This document shows positions 42,862-53,667 of a stretch of DNA of 64,000 nucleotides, in pieces. The stretch comes from Typhlomys cinereus. Its lineage: Eukaryota; Chordata; Mammalia; Rodentia; Platacanthomyidae. The position numbers were made by a program, and so were the translations under genes. Location: positions 535,580 through 599,579 of the forward strand of contig JALPQD010000629.1 in the NCBI GenBank assembly GCA_023101885.1. Reading direction: 5' to 3'. Under the pieces are notes generated by a model. The model was not told the origin of the DNA, did not search any database, and saw only the letters and a program-made list of their open reading frames with translations. Positions within the stretch are counted from its first letter, which is position 1. Each line of letters begins with the position of its first letter.

Positions 42862-44054
42862 TGTTCCAGATTTAAGAACTGTGCAGGAGGTGGAGAGTTG
42901 GGACCTTGTCTGGGTACCTCTAGGGTAAATGGTGTCTTAGCTACAACCGAAGGACATGGTGATATGACAGGGCAGGATGGCGTCTCCCAGACAAGAAACG
43001 GCAGGTACAAAGACCTCACCCCTCTAGGAAGCCTGGCACATTTGAGGCAAGGTGTGCAAAAGTTAGGGGAGCCAGGGATGGGCGGAGGCAGAGGTAGGTC
43101 CCTGAGCTGGACAGTCCAGCCATGGGTGGTAGCTTCTTCCCCAGAGCCACGGGAAGACAAAGCGTGCGTGGGATGCAGCGCGCCAGGGGTCTCCGGGCTG
43201 CCCATTGGCACACCAGGCACAAAGGCCCGTGAGCAGCGTGCTGACCTCCGTTCCTTCGTGATCACATTGGTCCCGTTTGATAGCTGAGCAGCTACCAGCT
43301 GTCTATCACCTGGAGATGTCTGAGGGGGGAAAGCAGAGCCCAGAAAACCCCAGGGTGCTTTAGATTGGAATATAGGTGGGTGCCAAAGAAGAAGAGGTGA
43401 GGGGGGCTGAGGTGCTGAAAGGGAGTTCATGGTGTGATCCACCCACCCCCGCCCTCCAGCCAAGCTGGGAGGAAAAGAGAATTTCAGAGGAGGGGCGAGG
43501 AGAACCCGAGAGGGTTTGGGGGGAGCGCTGGCAGCCAGGATATGCCGGATGTAAGACGAAAGGAGTCGAAGGGGCCCAGAGAGGTGAGCTCATCAAAGAC
43601 CCAGTTGGCCATGACAGACTTTACACTTGATCCTGAATTGGGAGGCAATGGGCTGGGGAAATTGAATGGCATTAGTCGAGGGAGGGTTAGGAAATTTGCA
43701 TTTTAAGAAATATCACAGGCTCCAGAGGGGTCCGTGTGAGAGGCACCAGCCGTCTATTGCAGACCAGAAAACCACTATTGCGGAGTGCTGAGGAGTGATG
43801 CGGAGACCCTCCTCCCAAACCCAGACAGAACGGGGATGCGACCGAGCATGAGAGGCGGTTTGGGCAGGTTCGGGGGAGGCAGGATTGATCCCTCACGGAG
43901 ACTCACAAGGAAGCAGCTCTTCATCCCGGGCTTGTTGGTTATCATTTCTCCTGACATCACAAGGCGGTATGTGGGGGTGGGGCGCCCACCCAGGAGTCTA
44001 GTCTGGAAGGGCGTATTTCACAGCAGCCCCGGTACCTCTCTGGCAGGTGTGCAT
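42862..44054. other. unique intron with possible ancient repeat
   Basis: 43605-43735 (GACTTTACACTTGATCCTGA, GGGAGGCAATGGGCTGGGGA) resembles the old mammalian repeat block 'ggactttggattttattc ... gggaagccattgg'. Confidence 0.4.
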
Positions 44055-44165
44055 GCTGTAATGGGTCTGCTGTGATAATATTTATTACGACAGTAATTAT
44101 GCAGCGTGTGCGTGGGGGGGGGAGCCAGTCAGCGGCTGTGTGATATGATATTTATCTTCCTGAGA
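44055..44165. promoter_or_regulatory. candidate conserved noncoding element
   Basis: GTGATAATATTTATTACGAC, CAGTAATTATGCAGCG and TGATATGATATTTATCTTCC lie on either side of a G8 run. Confidence 0.4.
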
Positions 44166-44746
44166 TTGGGGTGACCTTCTTCTCTCACGGCGTGTGAGTG
44201 GGTGCATCTCCAGCCGTCACGGGGAGAGGCGTCCCAGACCCTCCGCTAGGGGAAGGGGAAATTGGCACAGCCTTAACTCCCGCAGGCCACACCCACGAGC
44301 CTTCACTCCCACAGGTAGAGTCAAACCCACCCGTGGTCTCAGATGGGGCTGTCACCCTGACTGAGACAACACGTGATTTCTGAGCTAAAGTTACTGGTCC
44401 ACCAGTCAGTCTGAAAGTCAGAGAAAGAGGGACCAGGTACTACCAGCCAGCGTAGTAGCTTCCCAATCGGATATGTTCCTGGCCCTGAAGAATGGATTGG
44501 GGAGAGGAAGGGGGCAGCTCTCTGATCCTGTAAGTCCCCTTCAGCTAGTTGCCTGCACCCCACCTTCCAATTCTCTTCAGCGCCTGTTTGCGGCTGAGTG
44601 AGGGAGTCCCCTGAAAGGGCGAGAAGGGTGCTGGCCCCAGGGTCCATTCCAAGGACTTCTGACCAAGGCTGGCATGCTGTGGCCACAGCAGGAAGCCTCT
44701 GCCCCTCACTTCCAGAACAGAGGCGTGGGCCCACAGGGTTCATTTG
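44166..44746. other. unique intron, nothing recognised
   Basis: No repeat or coding similarity noted. Confidence 0.4.
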
Positions 44747-44761
44747 TCCAATAGCTATTTT

Positions 44762-45035
44762 TTTTTACTGTTTTTTTTATTTATTCAATTGTGCGTGTGC
44801 GTGCGTGCGTGTGTGTGTGTGTAGAACCACGGGCGAATTTGGGAACCACCATGGACCGCCTCCACCTCCTCCTTGTTTACTCTGCTCCGGGATTCACAGG
44901 CTCCGCCCTGCCAGGACCAGAAACACAGGCCGCCCCCGCTTCCGCCTGGTGTCTATACCTGGGGTCTAGGATCCGAACTCAGGACCTTCCACCTGCAAGG
45001 CAGAGGCTTAATCCCTGAGCCACCTCTCCAGCCCC
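44762..45035 (-). mobile_element. tRNA-headed SINE with perfect target-site duplication
   Basis: Reverse copy of the same subfamily as 2727-3018 (TTTGGGAACCACCATGGACC, CTCCGCCCTGCCAGGACCAG, head GAGCCACCTCTCCAGCCCC). Flanked by the 15 bp direct repeat TCCAATAGCTATTTT at 44747-44761 and 45036-45050. Confidence 0.93.
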
Positions 45036-45050
45036 TCCAATAGCTATTTT

Positions 45051-45484
45051 ATCGAAGGTCTAACAGTGCCAGGTCTTATGGTAGCATCTCGGATGGCAAC
45101 TGAGATGCCCCAGGCCCTATGGAAGAGTCTCAGTGACTGGGACACACGAAGCCAAGTACTTCCTGTTCTACAGAATAAAGACCCAGTCTCTGTCCATTGC
45201 CAGCAATTAGCTCTAAGGCTTGACAGAAAGTGTGGATGTCTATTAGAAAAAACAGCAGGTGAAGACTCACGAGTGACCAAGATTCACCTTCCACCAAAGG
45301 ATGCAAACGCGACTCATTTGTCACCAGTCATGTTTAAGATACCCAGGATGCAAACAGAAATGTCCAAAGATGGCAAAGAAAACTTCTGTGAAAATCTCTA
45401 TGGGGAAAGACATCAGTTCCTCCGCCATACAGGTGACCACAGAGCTGGTGGGATTGCACAACAAAGACTTCCAGACAGTGGGGT
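45051..45484. other. unique intron, nothing recognised
   Basis: A 141-codon frame (45066-45491, +) has no domain and overlaps minus-strand frames of similar length. Confidence 0.4.
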
Positions 45485-45795
45485 GAGTTAATCTCCAGTG
45501 TCAGCTGGGCTGGGTTTGGAATCACCATGGAAACACGGGGTGTGTCTGCGAGGGTGTTTCCAGGAAGGTTTCACTGGGAAGGGAAGACACACCCTGAATG
45601 TGGGGCGCACCCTGAGGATGTGGACTGAACAGAAAGGATCCAGCGCATCTCTCTCTCTGATTCCTGATGCCACCTGCCGCCCGCTGCAGCCGCTGTGATT
45701 CCCCCACCATGATGGACTGTCCCCTCACACAGAGCCTTTAGTGGCTTTGGCCAGGTATTGGTCACAGCAACCAGGTAAGTAACTAATCCAGGCTG
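45485..45795 (+). mobile_element. URR1-like rodent interspersed repeat
   Basis: AGTGTCAGCTGGGCTGGGTT, GGAAGACACACCCTGAATGT, GGCGCACCCTGAGGATGTGG, ACCATGATGGACTGTCCCCT and GGTCACAGCAACCAGGTAAG follow a well-known rodent repeat layout. The family name is tentative. Confidence 0.55.
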
Positions 45796-47446
45796 TGATG
45801 ATAGAAACCCCATCCCAGAGGATCAGAAACAATCTCAACACCCCCAAAATATAATAAGTGAAATGGGGCACACACTGGATGGAAAGGACAGACAGAGGCC
45901 ACAAGGGAAGAGCTTTCTTGGAACGAACTTGAAGAGCTCGTGGTAGACAGGATCCGCTCCAAAGAAAGGCAAAAGCTGGAACACGCATCTGTGATCTCTT
46001 TTTCTCCTGGAGTTCACAGTCAGGAGGGGAAGGAAAGTGGTGTCACCATGATAGACAGACAACAATGACCAGTGTTTTAGAGAGAACAGAACAGGGCTAG
46101 AGAGTTAGAGTTAGAAGTGTGTGAAATTACTTATGAAAGCGATGATAGAACGGCTTCTCCGAAGACAACGCACATGAGCGAGAGAGACACATGGACCATG
46201 TGAATAAGGAAACATTGCTTTGGAGGTGGAATCAGCACGTGCAAAGGCCCTGCTGTGGGGATATGCTTTGTGCGCCCGGGTCACAGGGTTCCTTGAGAGC
46301 GGGGAGGGGGCTGGAATGATCGAGGGCAGAGGGGGTATAAAGTTCAGGGTGATCGAGGACAGAGACTGGTGTGTGTGGGTTGTGTGTCGTGTGAGGGGTC
46401 ACCCGTGGGGATACTGCATTGGATGCTGGGGCCAGAACCTTAGAGTTGTGATGGAGAGGGGCGGCAGTCAGATGCTGGATGTGTCTGACGGAACTCACAG
46501 ACCCCACAGGCTGCTTGGGTGAGAGAAAGGAGGGGGTTCCAGGAAGAAGGTTCAGAGCCCCTCGGGAGAAGCTGTATGTCAGCGGAGGACCTTGTCCCTT
46601 GAGGTTCCGGAAGGCATCCAGGCTGTGTGCCAAAGAGGTACTGCCATGCCCAACATCACCCAGACCTGGGGTGCCCTCCAGGACAGCCAGGGCGAGCCTG
46701 GGGGTCGGCTGCTTCTGTACTGGGCCAAGGCTCTGTGCTTGGGCGTGAGCGCCAGGAGACAAGCGCCCATCTGCACGAGCTGCCCGCAGTAGCCGGGACT
46801 CCGCTCAGGCCAGGCACTCCAAGGTGGCGTACCAGATGCAGCAGAGGCCTCTGGGTGCTGGGCTTCTGAGACGTTGGGTGATGCCTGGCGTGGCGCATGC
46901 CCCCCCAATGTGCCATCACGATGGGTGTGAGTGACCCGGCCGAGCGAGTTGGGTGTCTCGGGGGCTTCGGGTGTCTGGGCAGCAGAGCGTCTTCTAAGCA
47001 CGTGACTCGGGCACAGGCTTCCCGAGCCAGGCGCGAGGAAGAGGGCTGGGGACGGAGGGGACGCAAGGCGGCGGCGCAGCGGAGAAGGAAGGCTGCCGAA
47101 GGCCGGGGGAGGTGACAGGACCTGATGCGAGTGAGACACGGAGCTGGGGAGCTGGGGAGCCAGGCCCGGACCCGGCAACCACGAGGGGATGGCACCTGGC
47201 AGTGGGGAGCTCCCCGGCCCTCGTGAAAGTCAGGGGTGCAGTTTACAGACTCGGGTGGTGCAGGAAGTCCCAGTCACACTGCAGATGTCGCTAGGTCGTC
47301 CTCGCTGCCTCCATCCTCGGTTCAGGACCCCGGGGAGTCAGACATGGAGGGGCGGGAGGGAGTGTTCACTGTCTCATAGCTCATCATGGCAAAGCATGTT
47401 CCGTGTTGACAGGCAGCCATTTTGTACATATGTACATATGTGCGAA
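45796..47446. other. unique intron with ancient-repeat-like piece
   Basis: 46228-46250 (TCAGCACGTGCAAAGGCCCT) resembles the old repeat near 34455. 47020-47110 is CpG-containing (GGCGGCGGCGCAGCGG) without other promoter signs. Confidence 0.4.
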
Positions 47447-47743
47447 TGCGTGTGTGTGTGTGTATACAAGAGGGTACTTGACCGTGTGCAACTGTGGAGG
47501 CCTAAGAGTGACTTGGGGCTCACCCTGGATTGCTCTGTCTCCTTGGGGCTCACCCTGGATTGCTCTGTCTCCTTACTGCTTTGCTCTGGGCCTTCCCAGG
47601 CTCTGCCTTCCAGGGCAGAATTACAGGCTGTCATCATTTCCGCCATATCTGCCTGGCATTTTTACATGGGATCTGGGACTCCAAATTCAAGTCCTTTTGT
47701 TCCTAAGGCAAAGGCTTCAGCCCTGAGCCATCTCTCCAGGCCC
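47447..47743 (-). mobile_element. tRNA-headed SINE with internal 30 bp duplication (reverse)
   Basis: Standard reverse body and head (CTGAGCCATCTCTCCAGGCC). The 30 bp segment starting GGGGCTCACCCTGGATTGCT occurs twice in tandem, at 47515-47544 and 47545-47574. Confidence 0.88.
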
Positions 47744-47756
47744 TCCCCATCCCTGC

Positions 47757-48295
47757 TTTTTTTCTGAGACGAGGTATTGCAATTCCTCTGTATGTTGCTA
47801 ATAAAATCACCGTCATGCGGATGAAAGGAACAAGGAGTTTATATTCTCTTACGATCCTGATTACAGTTGTTTGTCCAGCTTGGCAGGAGAACTCACACAA
47901 ATGCCAGGGCCAAGGGAACCATCTCCACATAACATCCAAGAGAGGGACGATCCTTACTTGTCAGACCAGCATGTCCGGCCAAGTGTACACAAGGATGCCT
48001 CTTTTCACAATCAGTTCCGTCCATTTTATTCACCTCCTGGGGACTAGTCCCACCCACCATGGGCTGGGCCTTCCCCATCCACTAGCCAATCTCTTACAGG
48101 TTTGCTCTGGGCTTAACTCAACTACTAATTTTCTACAAGCGTGCCCAGAGCTCAAACCCTCAACTGTCGAGTCGACACACCTGTGCCTGACTGTGACATA
48201 TGTGAATTCTTGAAACTAGACTTGAACTTCTGCTCCTCCTGCCGCCCCCTCCCCAGGGCTGGGATTCTGCTGGTGTGTGCCCCCACATCTGGCAA
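47757..48295 (-). mobile_element. B1 SINE (reverse) split by an LTR
   Basis: The left part is TTTTTCTGAGACGAGGTATT and the right part ACTAGACTTGAACTTCTGCT through CTGGGATTCTGCTGGTGTGT. Joining the parts across 47796-48203 restores the B1 order. Confidence 0.7.
47796..48198. mobile_element. probable solo LTR (403 bp) with 5 bp target duplication
   Basis: Starts TGCTAATAAAATCACC and ends CTGACTGTGACA, that is TG...CA termini, flanked by TATGT at 47791-47795 and 48199-48203. It interrupts a B1. On the minus strand it starts TGTCACAG and has a GAATATAAACTCC TATA-like box near its end, so the LTR may be minus-oriented. A 5 bp duplication is typical of the ERVL/MaLR class. Internal viral genes are absent. 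Confidence 0.7.
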
Positions 48296-48673
48296 GATAG
48301 TAAGTTTGTAGTGATTTCCCCCGGGCCACTCACAACCCGGGCGGAGGTCTCACCAGGCCACCAACTCATCCCAGGTTTTCCAGAGCTTGCTTGCCGCGTT
48401 TTAGCTTTCAAAGTCTCTTATCCTGGGAAACTCCTCAGTCTGAGGCCAACTAGGACTTGGGGTCCCTCTAATATAAGTCGTGCCTTTCTGTATAGCATGC
48501 AGGCTCCTGAACCCCTTTGCTGATCCATCCTTTTCCTGGGTGGGACCAGGCCTGAGTCTCTGCACTGTGACCTAGCAACCCCGCTATGCTCTAGGCAAGC
48601 TGCCAGGGGGAGGAGCCACGTGCCGTGGCCACCTCAGAAGGGTGTTTGTGGCCTAAGTATTCCTGCAAGGTGT
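48296..48673. other. unique intron, nothing recognised
   Basis: No repeat or coding similarity noted. Confidence 0.4.
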
Positions 48674-48681
48674 TGAATGTG

Positions 48682-48729
<48 letters not shown>

Positions 48730-48930
48730 CAGTCCCTGTGGAGGACCAAGAATGACTTCAGGAATCATTCTGGATTGCTTCTATCTCCCTTTTACTTCAC
48801 TCTGGGATTTCCCAGGCTCCGCCCACCAGCGGCCAGAGGTGCAGGTATTTTTACGTGGGACCTGGGATCCAAACTCAGGATCTTCTGCTTGTGAGGCAGA
48901 ATATTAACCTCTGAGCCATCTCTCCGGCCC
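48682..48930 (-). mobile_element. tRNA-headed SINE with (GT)n tail (reverse)
   Basis: A GT array at 48684-48728, then CCCTGTGGAGGACCAAGAAT and GGGACCTGGGATCCAAACTC, and head CTGAGCCATCTCTCCGGCCC. Short direct repeat TGAATGTG at 48674-48681 and 48931-48938. A short internal deletion precedes 'gtatttttacgtggg'. Confidence 0.88.
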
Positions 48931-48938
48931 TGAATGTG

Positions 48939-49341
48939 GTGTGGTGTGTGTGCTGTCAGACACAGGGGAGAGCATGGGTAGCCAGCAAAGGAATGTCTTC
49001 ATAGTTGGCTCTTGATCTACACTGAGCTCAGTGGGGCTCGCGCATAGGCGTCGACTGGTGACATATCCAACACCCACCAAGGCACTCTGTCTCCAGCTGG
49101 TGGCTGAGTCATCCGTGGATACGCTTCTTCAAGAAGTGACAAATGATGTGGGGCGTTCGGGAAAGAAGGTAGCCGTGCTGCCTTGACTGAGCCTCCACCT
49201 CCATCTGTCCTGGGCTTTGGTGTGGAAGAGAGGCCCTAATGTCATGTCCTGACCCCGTTCACAGATGAGTAAACTAAGGCCAGAGGACACTCCCCCTCCC
49301 CCCACTTGACAGCGTGACTGGGGCCTGACCCGGCTCCTCTC
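48939..49341. other. unique intron, nothing recognised
   Basis: 49264-49285 (AGATGAGTAAACTAAGGCCA) is a small MIR/L2-type trace. Confidence 0.4.
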
Positions 49342-49490
49342 CAGCCTGCCTCTCCTGCCCTCCATGCCCAGGCTGGACCTGCAGCCTGCCTCTCCTGCCC
49401 TCCATGCCCCAGGCTGGACCTCCAGCCTGCCTCTCCTGCCCTCCATGCCCCAGGCTGGACCTCCAGCCTGCCTTTCCTGCCCACCGCTCT
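49342..49490. repeat. 40-41 bp tandem repeat, about 3.5 copies
   Basis: CAGCCTGCCTCTCCTGCCCT... begins at 49342, 49382, 49423 and 49464, nearly identical. Confidence 0.92.
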
Positions 49491-49982
49491 GTGCCAGGTC
49501 CTGCCACACCCCTTCCCAGACCCCTCCTGTTTGGCTTTGTGCCCTCTGCGCCCCGTGGGGGGGGTCTCCCATGAGACCTTTGATCCCAGCGTGTGGAAAC
49601 CAGGCTGAGTGGCTCCTTCACGTGTCCTTCCGGATGACAGCCTCTGTCCCTCCCTCCTGGGACTTCCCTGGTGGGACAGTGGGGCTGGAGGAAGAAGAGG
49701 CCAGTGTCCAGGAAGCGTGGGGTCCCTGGCCCTCCCACAGGACAGGGACTGTGGAGAGCGAGGCGCGGGCTGCGGACTCAGATCTTCCCTGCATTTCAGT
49801 GCCCTGAGGTTATCTATGGGGCTGGTGTTCCCGCAGGAGAAGCTGAGGGGTGGGGAGGGGGTAGTCACACTTCAGCGTAAATTCCTGGTGATGTCCCCCC
49901 GAAAGCACCTGCTGCTGCGGGAGCCCATGAGACCGGCAGGAGCCAAAGTGTGGGAAGAAACTATAAGTGCTGAGTGCGGGGC
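49491..49982. other. unique intron, nothing recognised
   Basis: No gene or repeat family assigned. Confidence 0.4.
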
Positions 49983-50064
49983 GGGGATGGGGGTGCTCCA
50001 CACGGCACGGGGATGGGGGTGCTCCACACGGCACGGGGATGGGGGTGCTCCACACAGCACTGCA
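49983..50064. repeat. 26 bp tandem repeat, 3 copies
   Basis: GGGGATGGGGGTGCTCCACA repeated with a CGGCAC spacer; the last copy ends CAGCAC. Confidence 0.92.
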
Positions 50065-50648
50065 GCATGAAGCCCAGCATCAGCACCCAGTGTGCCTGAA
50101 CTTGGGAGGCAGCACCCACAAGCCGCACTGTAGGGGTGGTGCCCTGGGGGGGGAGTATGTCCCTTAATGCTCCAGGCAACTGCGCATGCCGCAGACGGGC
50201 CTCTTGGATGCTGCAGCCGACTCCAGTCCCACCAAGCACTAGGCCGAAGACCAGCTCCAGACGGTAACTACACAGCAGATTTTCCTACCACCTCAAGCTC
50301 AGCCCCGATTCAGGGTCTTTTGTGGTGGTCCTGACGGCAGTTCTCCCCTAGATACCTCCATGCCTCACACCTTCCTGAAATCTAGCTCCCTCAGAGAAAC
50401 TTGGGGGAACCGCAGCAAAAGGACCCAGTTCTTTTACCTCTCTTCATGGTATGACCTGACTCGGTGTCCACATGTTATCACCACCCGATACATTCATTCT
50501 CCATTGCTAATCTGCTGGAACGTCAGCTCCACGGGGGAAGGGGAGACAGGAAAGGAACAGATGGCGTCTGTCGTCAAGATGATACTCGTATCCCATGAGC
50601 GAGCTGGGCGCTGAGTAGAGTCAATAAGTCTATTGTTAAAAGTAAAGG
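50065..50648. other. unique intron, nothing recognised
   Basis: No gene or repeat family assigned. Confidence 0.4.
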
Positions 50649-50935
50649 AAGACTGGAGAGATGGCTCAGGGGTTAAAGCCTTTGCATCAAAGCAAAAGGA
50701 CCTGAGTTCAAATCCCCAGATCCCACAAGTGCCAGGTGGATATCACAGAAGCCTGCAATTCTGGAAGCAGAGCCTGGGAAACCCCAGAGAAAGAAATCAG
50801 GAAGTAGAGCAATCCAGGATGATTCCCCGTCACCCTTGCCACTTTGCAGATGCACACACACTCAAGCGTCCTGTGTACACACACACCTGCACACGCCCAT
50901 GCACAAGCACACAAAATCAAAACTAAAGAATAGAC
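50649..50935 (+). mobile_element. tRNA-headed SINE, near full length
   Basis: GACTGGAGAGATGGCTCAGG head, GAGTTCAAATCCCC box B, GAGCCTGGGAAACCCCAGAG, AGAGCAATCCAGGATGATTC, then a CA-containing tail and an AAAATCAAAACTAAAG end. Confidence 0.9.
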
Positions 50936-51032
50936 AGGAAGAAGGAAGGAGAGAAGTTTGGTGATGTCCAGACAGGAACATGCAGGTTCCGTTTTGTTTC
51001 TTGGAGTCAGATGTCTATAGACTCTGCTGGAA

Positions 51033-51200
51033 TCAGCAGCATGTGGCTCGGTGCATGAGGCCTTGAGTTCGATCCCTGGAACCCACACAGTGGAAGGAGA
51101 GAGCAGACCCCGAGGGCCGCCTCTGACCTTTGCACGCGCTGCGACCCTGCCCCCTGCCACCAGGAAGTAAATGAATGAAAGAATTTGAAGTGAAGAAGAA
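51033..51200 (+). mobile_element. B3-like SINE
   Basis: GTGGCTCGGTGCATGAGGCC, TTGAGTTCGATCCCTGGAAC, GCCGCCTCTGACCTTTGCAC, then an AAATGAATGAAAGAA tail. Confidence 0.72.
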
Positions 51201-52379
51201 AAATAATCCACCGCCTGAAGCACGGGTCAGAAGCGCCTCTACACGGTCCACAAAAGGCTGCTTTCGGTTAAGCCCTGAAGACCACCCTGATCTTGCAATC
51301 ACCTAGTCCACTTCCGGTGTCCTGGCCTACCCTCACACGGGGAAAGGGGGGGCTTCTCCAGTTAGGTACCGTGGCTCCTGTGGCTTCTCACGTCTGTGTC
51401 ACAGCGGCTGAGAGTCACACTTCCAATGCTGGGCTCTGGTGTCTTATAGATCTCCATGGAGGCTCTGCCTAGACAGACACTGACAAGTCTTGGGAAATTC
51501 ATCTCAAGAAGTGTCACCAGAGCTGCGACCACCCCTGCTCACCCCCACCCCTGCGCACACAGTGATTCTCCACCCCCAGCCCCTTGGATCATCAGCCAAC
51601 TGTGACCCTGGGTCGCCATCTGCGCGGATCCTGGAGTGCCAGGTTCACACGCGTGGGGCCCGGCTCGCCCCTCCTCCGCCGTCTTTGGTCTCGAGTCCAT
51701 CGGCCGTCTGGGCCGAGGTGCAGCTCTGTCTGCCCCTTTCAAAGGCCCGAGAATCAGGAAGGACAGCCAGGTGGCCAAGCGGCAGCCAGCAGGATCGGAA
51801 CCGGATCACTGTGCGCTGCTCTGGGGTGGAGGGAAGTGTGCAGCCCCCATGCGTGAATCTGCCTTCGCGCCGCCCTGGAGCGTGAGCTCCTGCCGTGCTG
51901 CGTGGGGCTCACCATGCAAAGGGCTTCGTGTGGATTCCAGCTCATCTGTGTGATCCTGGGGTTACCGAACCTCTATGCAGGGAATTGGGAGGTCTTAACA
52001 GCTGCCGCCCCCGAGGACACCATGCTGGATGAGTGAATGTGCGTGCGAGTTCTGGTGGCTGGTACGCACAGTAGGCACTCTGCCACACATCGTCCCTCCT
52101 CGGCGGTCACACTTCGGGGCCTGGACCACACAGTCTGGCCCAAGCATCTTGGTCCCGTCCCAATCCTCCACTTCCTCCCGTCTCTACTGGTCCTCAGAGT
52201 GGTGGACAAGCCGTATGGTCCTGTCTTCCCCACACTCGTGTCCTCCCCCCCCCCACACACTGTTTCCCTCTCCTCCTGGATGCTGGCCACGTCCTGCCTG
52301 GCACAGGGGGGCACACAGGGCTGTACTGGCCCAGAAGTGGACATGCCAGATCATTCTTACAGATGGCTGGGTCACTGCT

Positions 52380-52381
<2 letters not shown>
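51201..52381. other. unique intron, nothing recognised
   Basis: 51920-51975 carries a weak MIR-like segment (ATCTGTGTGATCCTGGGGTT). No genes. Confidence 0.4.
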
Positions 52382-52440
<59 letters not shown>

Positions 52441-52608
52441 TATGGAGCCCCAAGGGAGATGTTCAGAATCACCCTGGATGGCTCTGCCTCCTTATTGCTT
52501 TGCTCTGGGGTTTCCCAGGCTCTGCCTTCCAATCCTTCTGCTGTACCTGACTAGTGTTTTTACATGAGATCTGGGGGATCTGAATCCAGGTCCTTTTGCT
52601 TTCCTGGG
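52382..52608 (-). mobile_element. tRNA-headed SINE, eroded head, (GT)n tail (reverse)
   Basis: A GT array at 52382-52438, then CCCAAGGGAGATGTTCAGAA, TTATTGCTTTGCTCTGGGGT and TCTGAATCCAGGTCCTTTTG. The terminal 'gagccatctctccagcccc' is missing. Confidence 0.8.
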
Positions 52609-52774
52609 CCCCATAATCTCAAGAGTTTCCTGTGAACCTGACTTGGGGGCGTACAAAAGAAGCCCCAGGATGACCCTCTGCCTTTGTTCCCAACCCTCGA
52701 GCTTGGTCCACTCGAGTCCAGTACAGCTCCCACTTCCACATCGATCTCCGGATAGATGTCGATTCTTGTTTTTG
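52609..52774. other. unique intron, nothing recognised
   Basis: Short unique spacer. Confidence 0.4.
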
Positions 52775-52970
52775 CTTCCTGGAGCGTTGTACTCATTAAG
52801 CTCCAGGCGGGGGTCAGGCCACCCCAGGCTCAGATCTGTTCGGGTTGCCTACACAATTGAAATCCTCGGCCCATCCTGGCTGCTTTTCTCATTAAGATGA
52901 TTGGACTGGATTGATCCAGTAGATCAATGGTCAGACATCAGCTGTGGAGATCCGATCATATGTGCGTGTT
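52775..52970. promoter_or_regulatory. candidate conserved noncoding element with hairpin
   Basis: CTCATTAAG occurs twice (about 52792 and 52888). Contains CACAATTGAAATCC and the inverted repeat ACTGGAT-TG-ATCCAGT at 52905-52920. Confidence 0.4.
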
Positions 52971-53667
52971 GAAGGAAGGGGGCGGCCATGATCAGTCCCC
53001 GGCAAGGTAGAGTGGACTCCTGGTCTTTCTGGGGTAAGGCTGGGGGAGGCAGAGGGCTGGGTCAGAGGTCAAACCAGGCTGGACTTTAATGTGAAAAACA
53101 CTAATGACCCCAAGGCATGGCTGCCAGGATGACAGACTCAACCCTATGTTCCTAGGTGTGTGTGTGTGGGGGGTTCCCATGAGCAGCTTGAGAAGAGAAA
53201 GGAGCATTACTTGGGAGGTTACAGAGACCTGAGACTTCTATCTAGGGGGTCAGCCTGTAACCACCTCCTTTGTGGCAAATACTGGGACCCATGGTATGGG
53301 CTACAGTGTGGAGGGAGTGCTGGGTATTGAAGAAGACAGTGCAACTTCTCAGAACTGGGGACCCTCTTCCTGGGGTTTTCATCAGAAGTAACGGAACCTG
53401 AAGTAGAATGTCAAGATGGGCCAGATACCCAGATCCGCTTGTGTTTCCAGGACCCCACATCTGAAGGTGCTCACTGGTAAGAGGCTCTCACAAAGTGATT
53501 TGGAGACACCGGGGTAAAGGTGTTTCCACATGTGCTCTCCTACATCAACACGTGAGCCCTCTCAGCAAACGCTGCTGTGCGTTTGCGTACTTGGTCCACA
53601 GCAGGTGATGCTGTCCTGGGAGGCCGTGGAACCCTTGGGAAGCAGGGGTCCCTGAGGGTGTGAGGTT
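52971..53667. other. unique intron, nothing recognised
   Basis: No repeat or coding similarity noted. Confidence 0.4.

Noticed and set aside
46990..47200. Possible alternative first exon or CpG island
   Set aside because: GGCGGCGGCGCAGCGG is local; nearby frames show no recognisable signal peptide or donor linked to exon 2.
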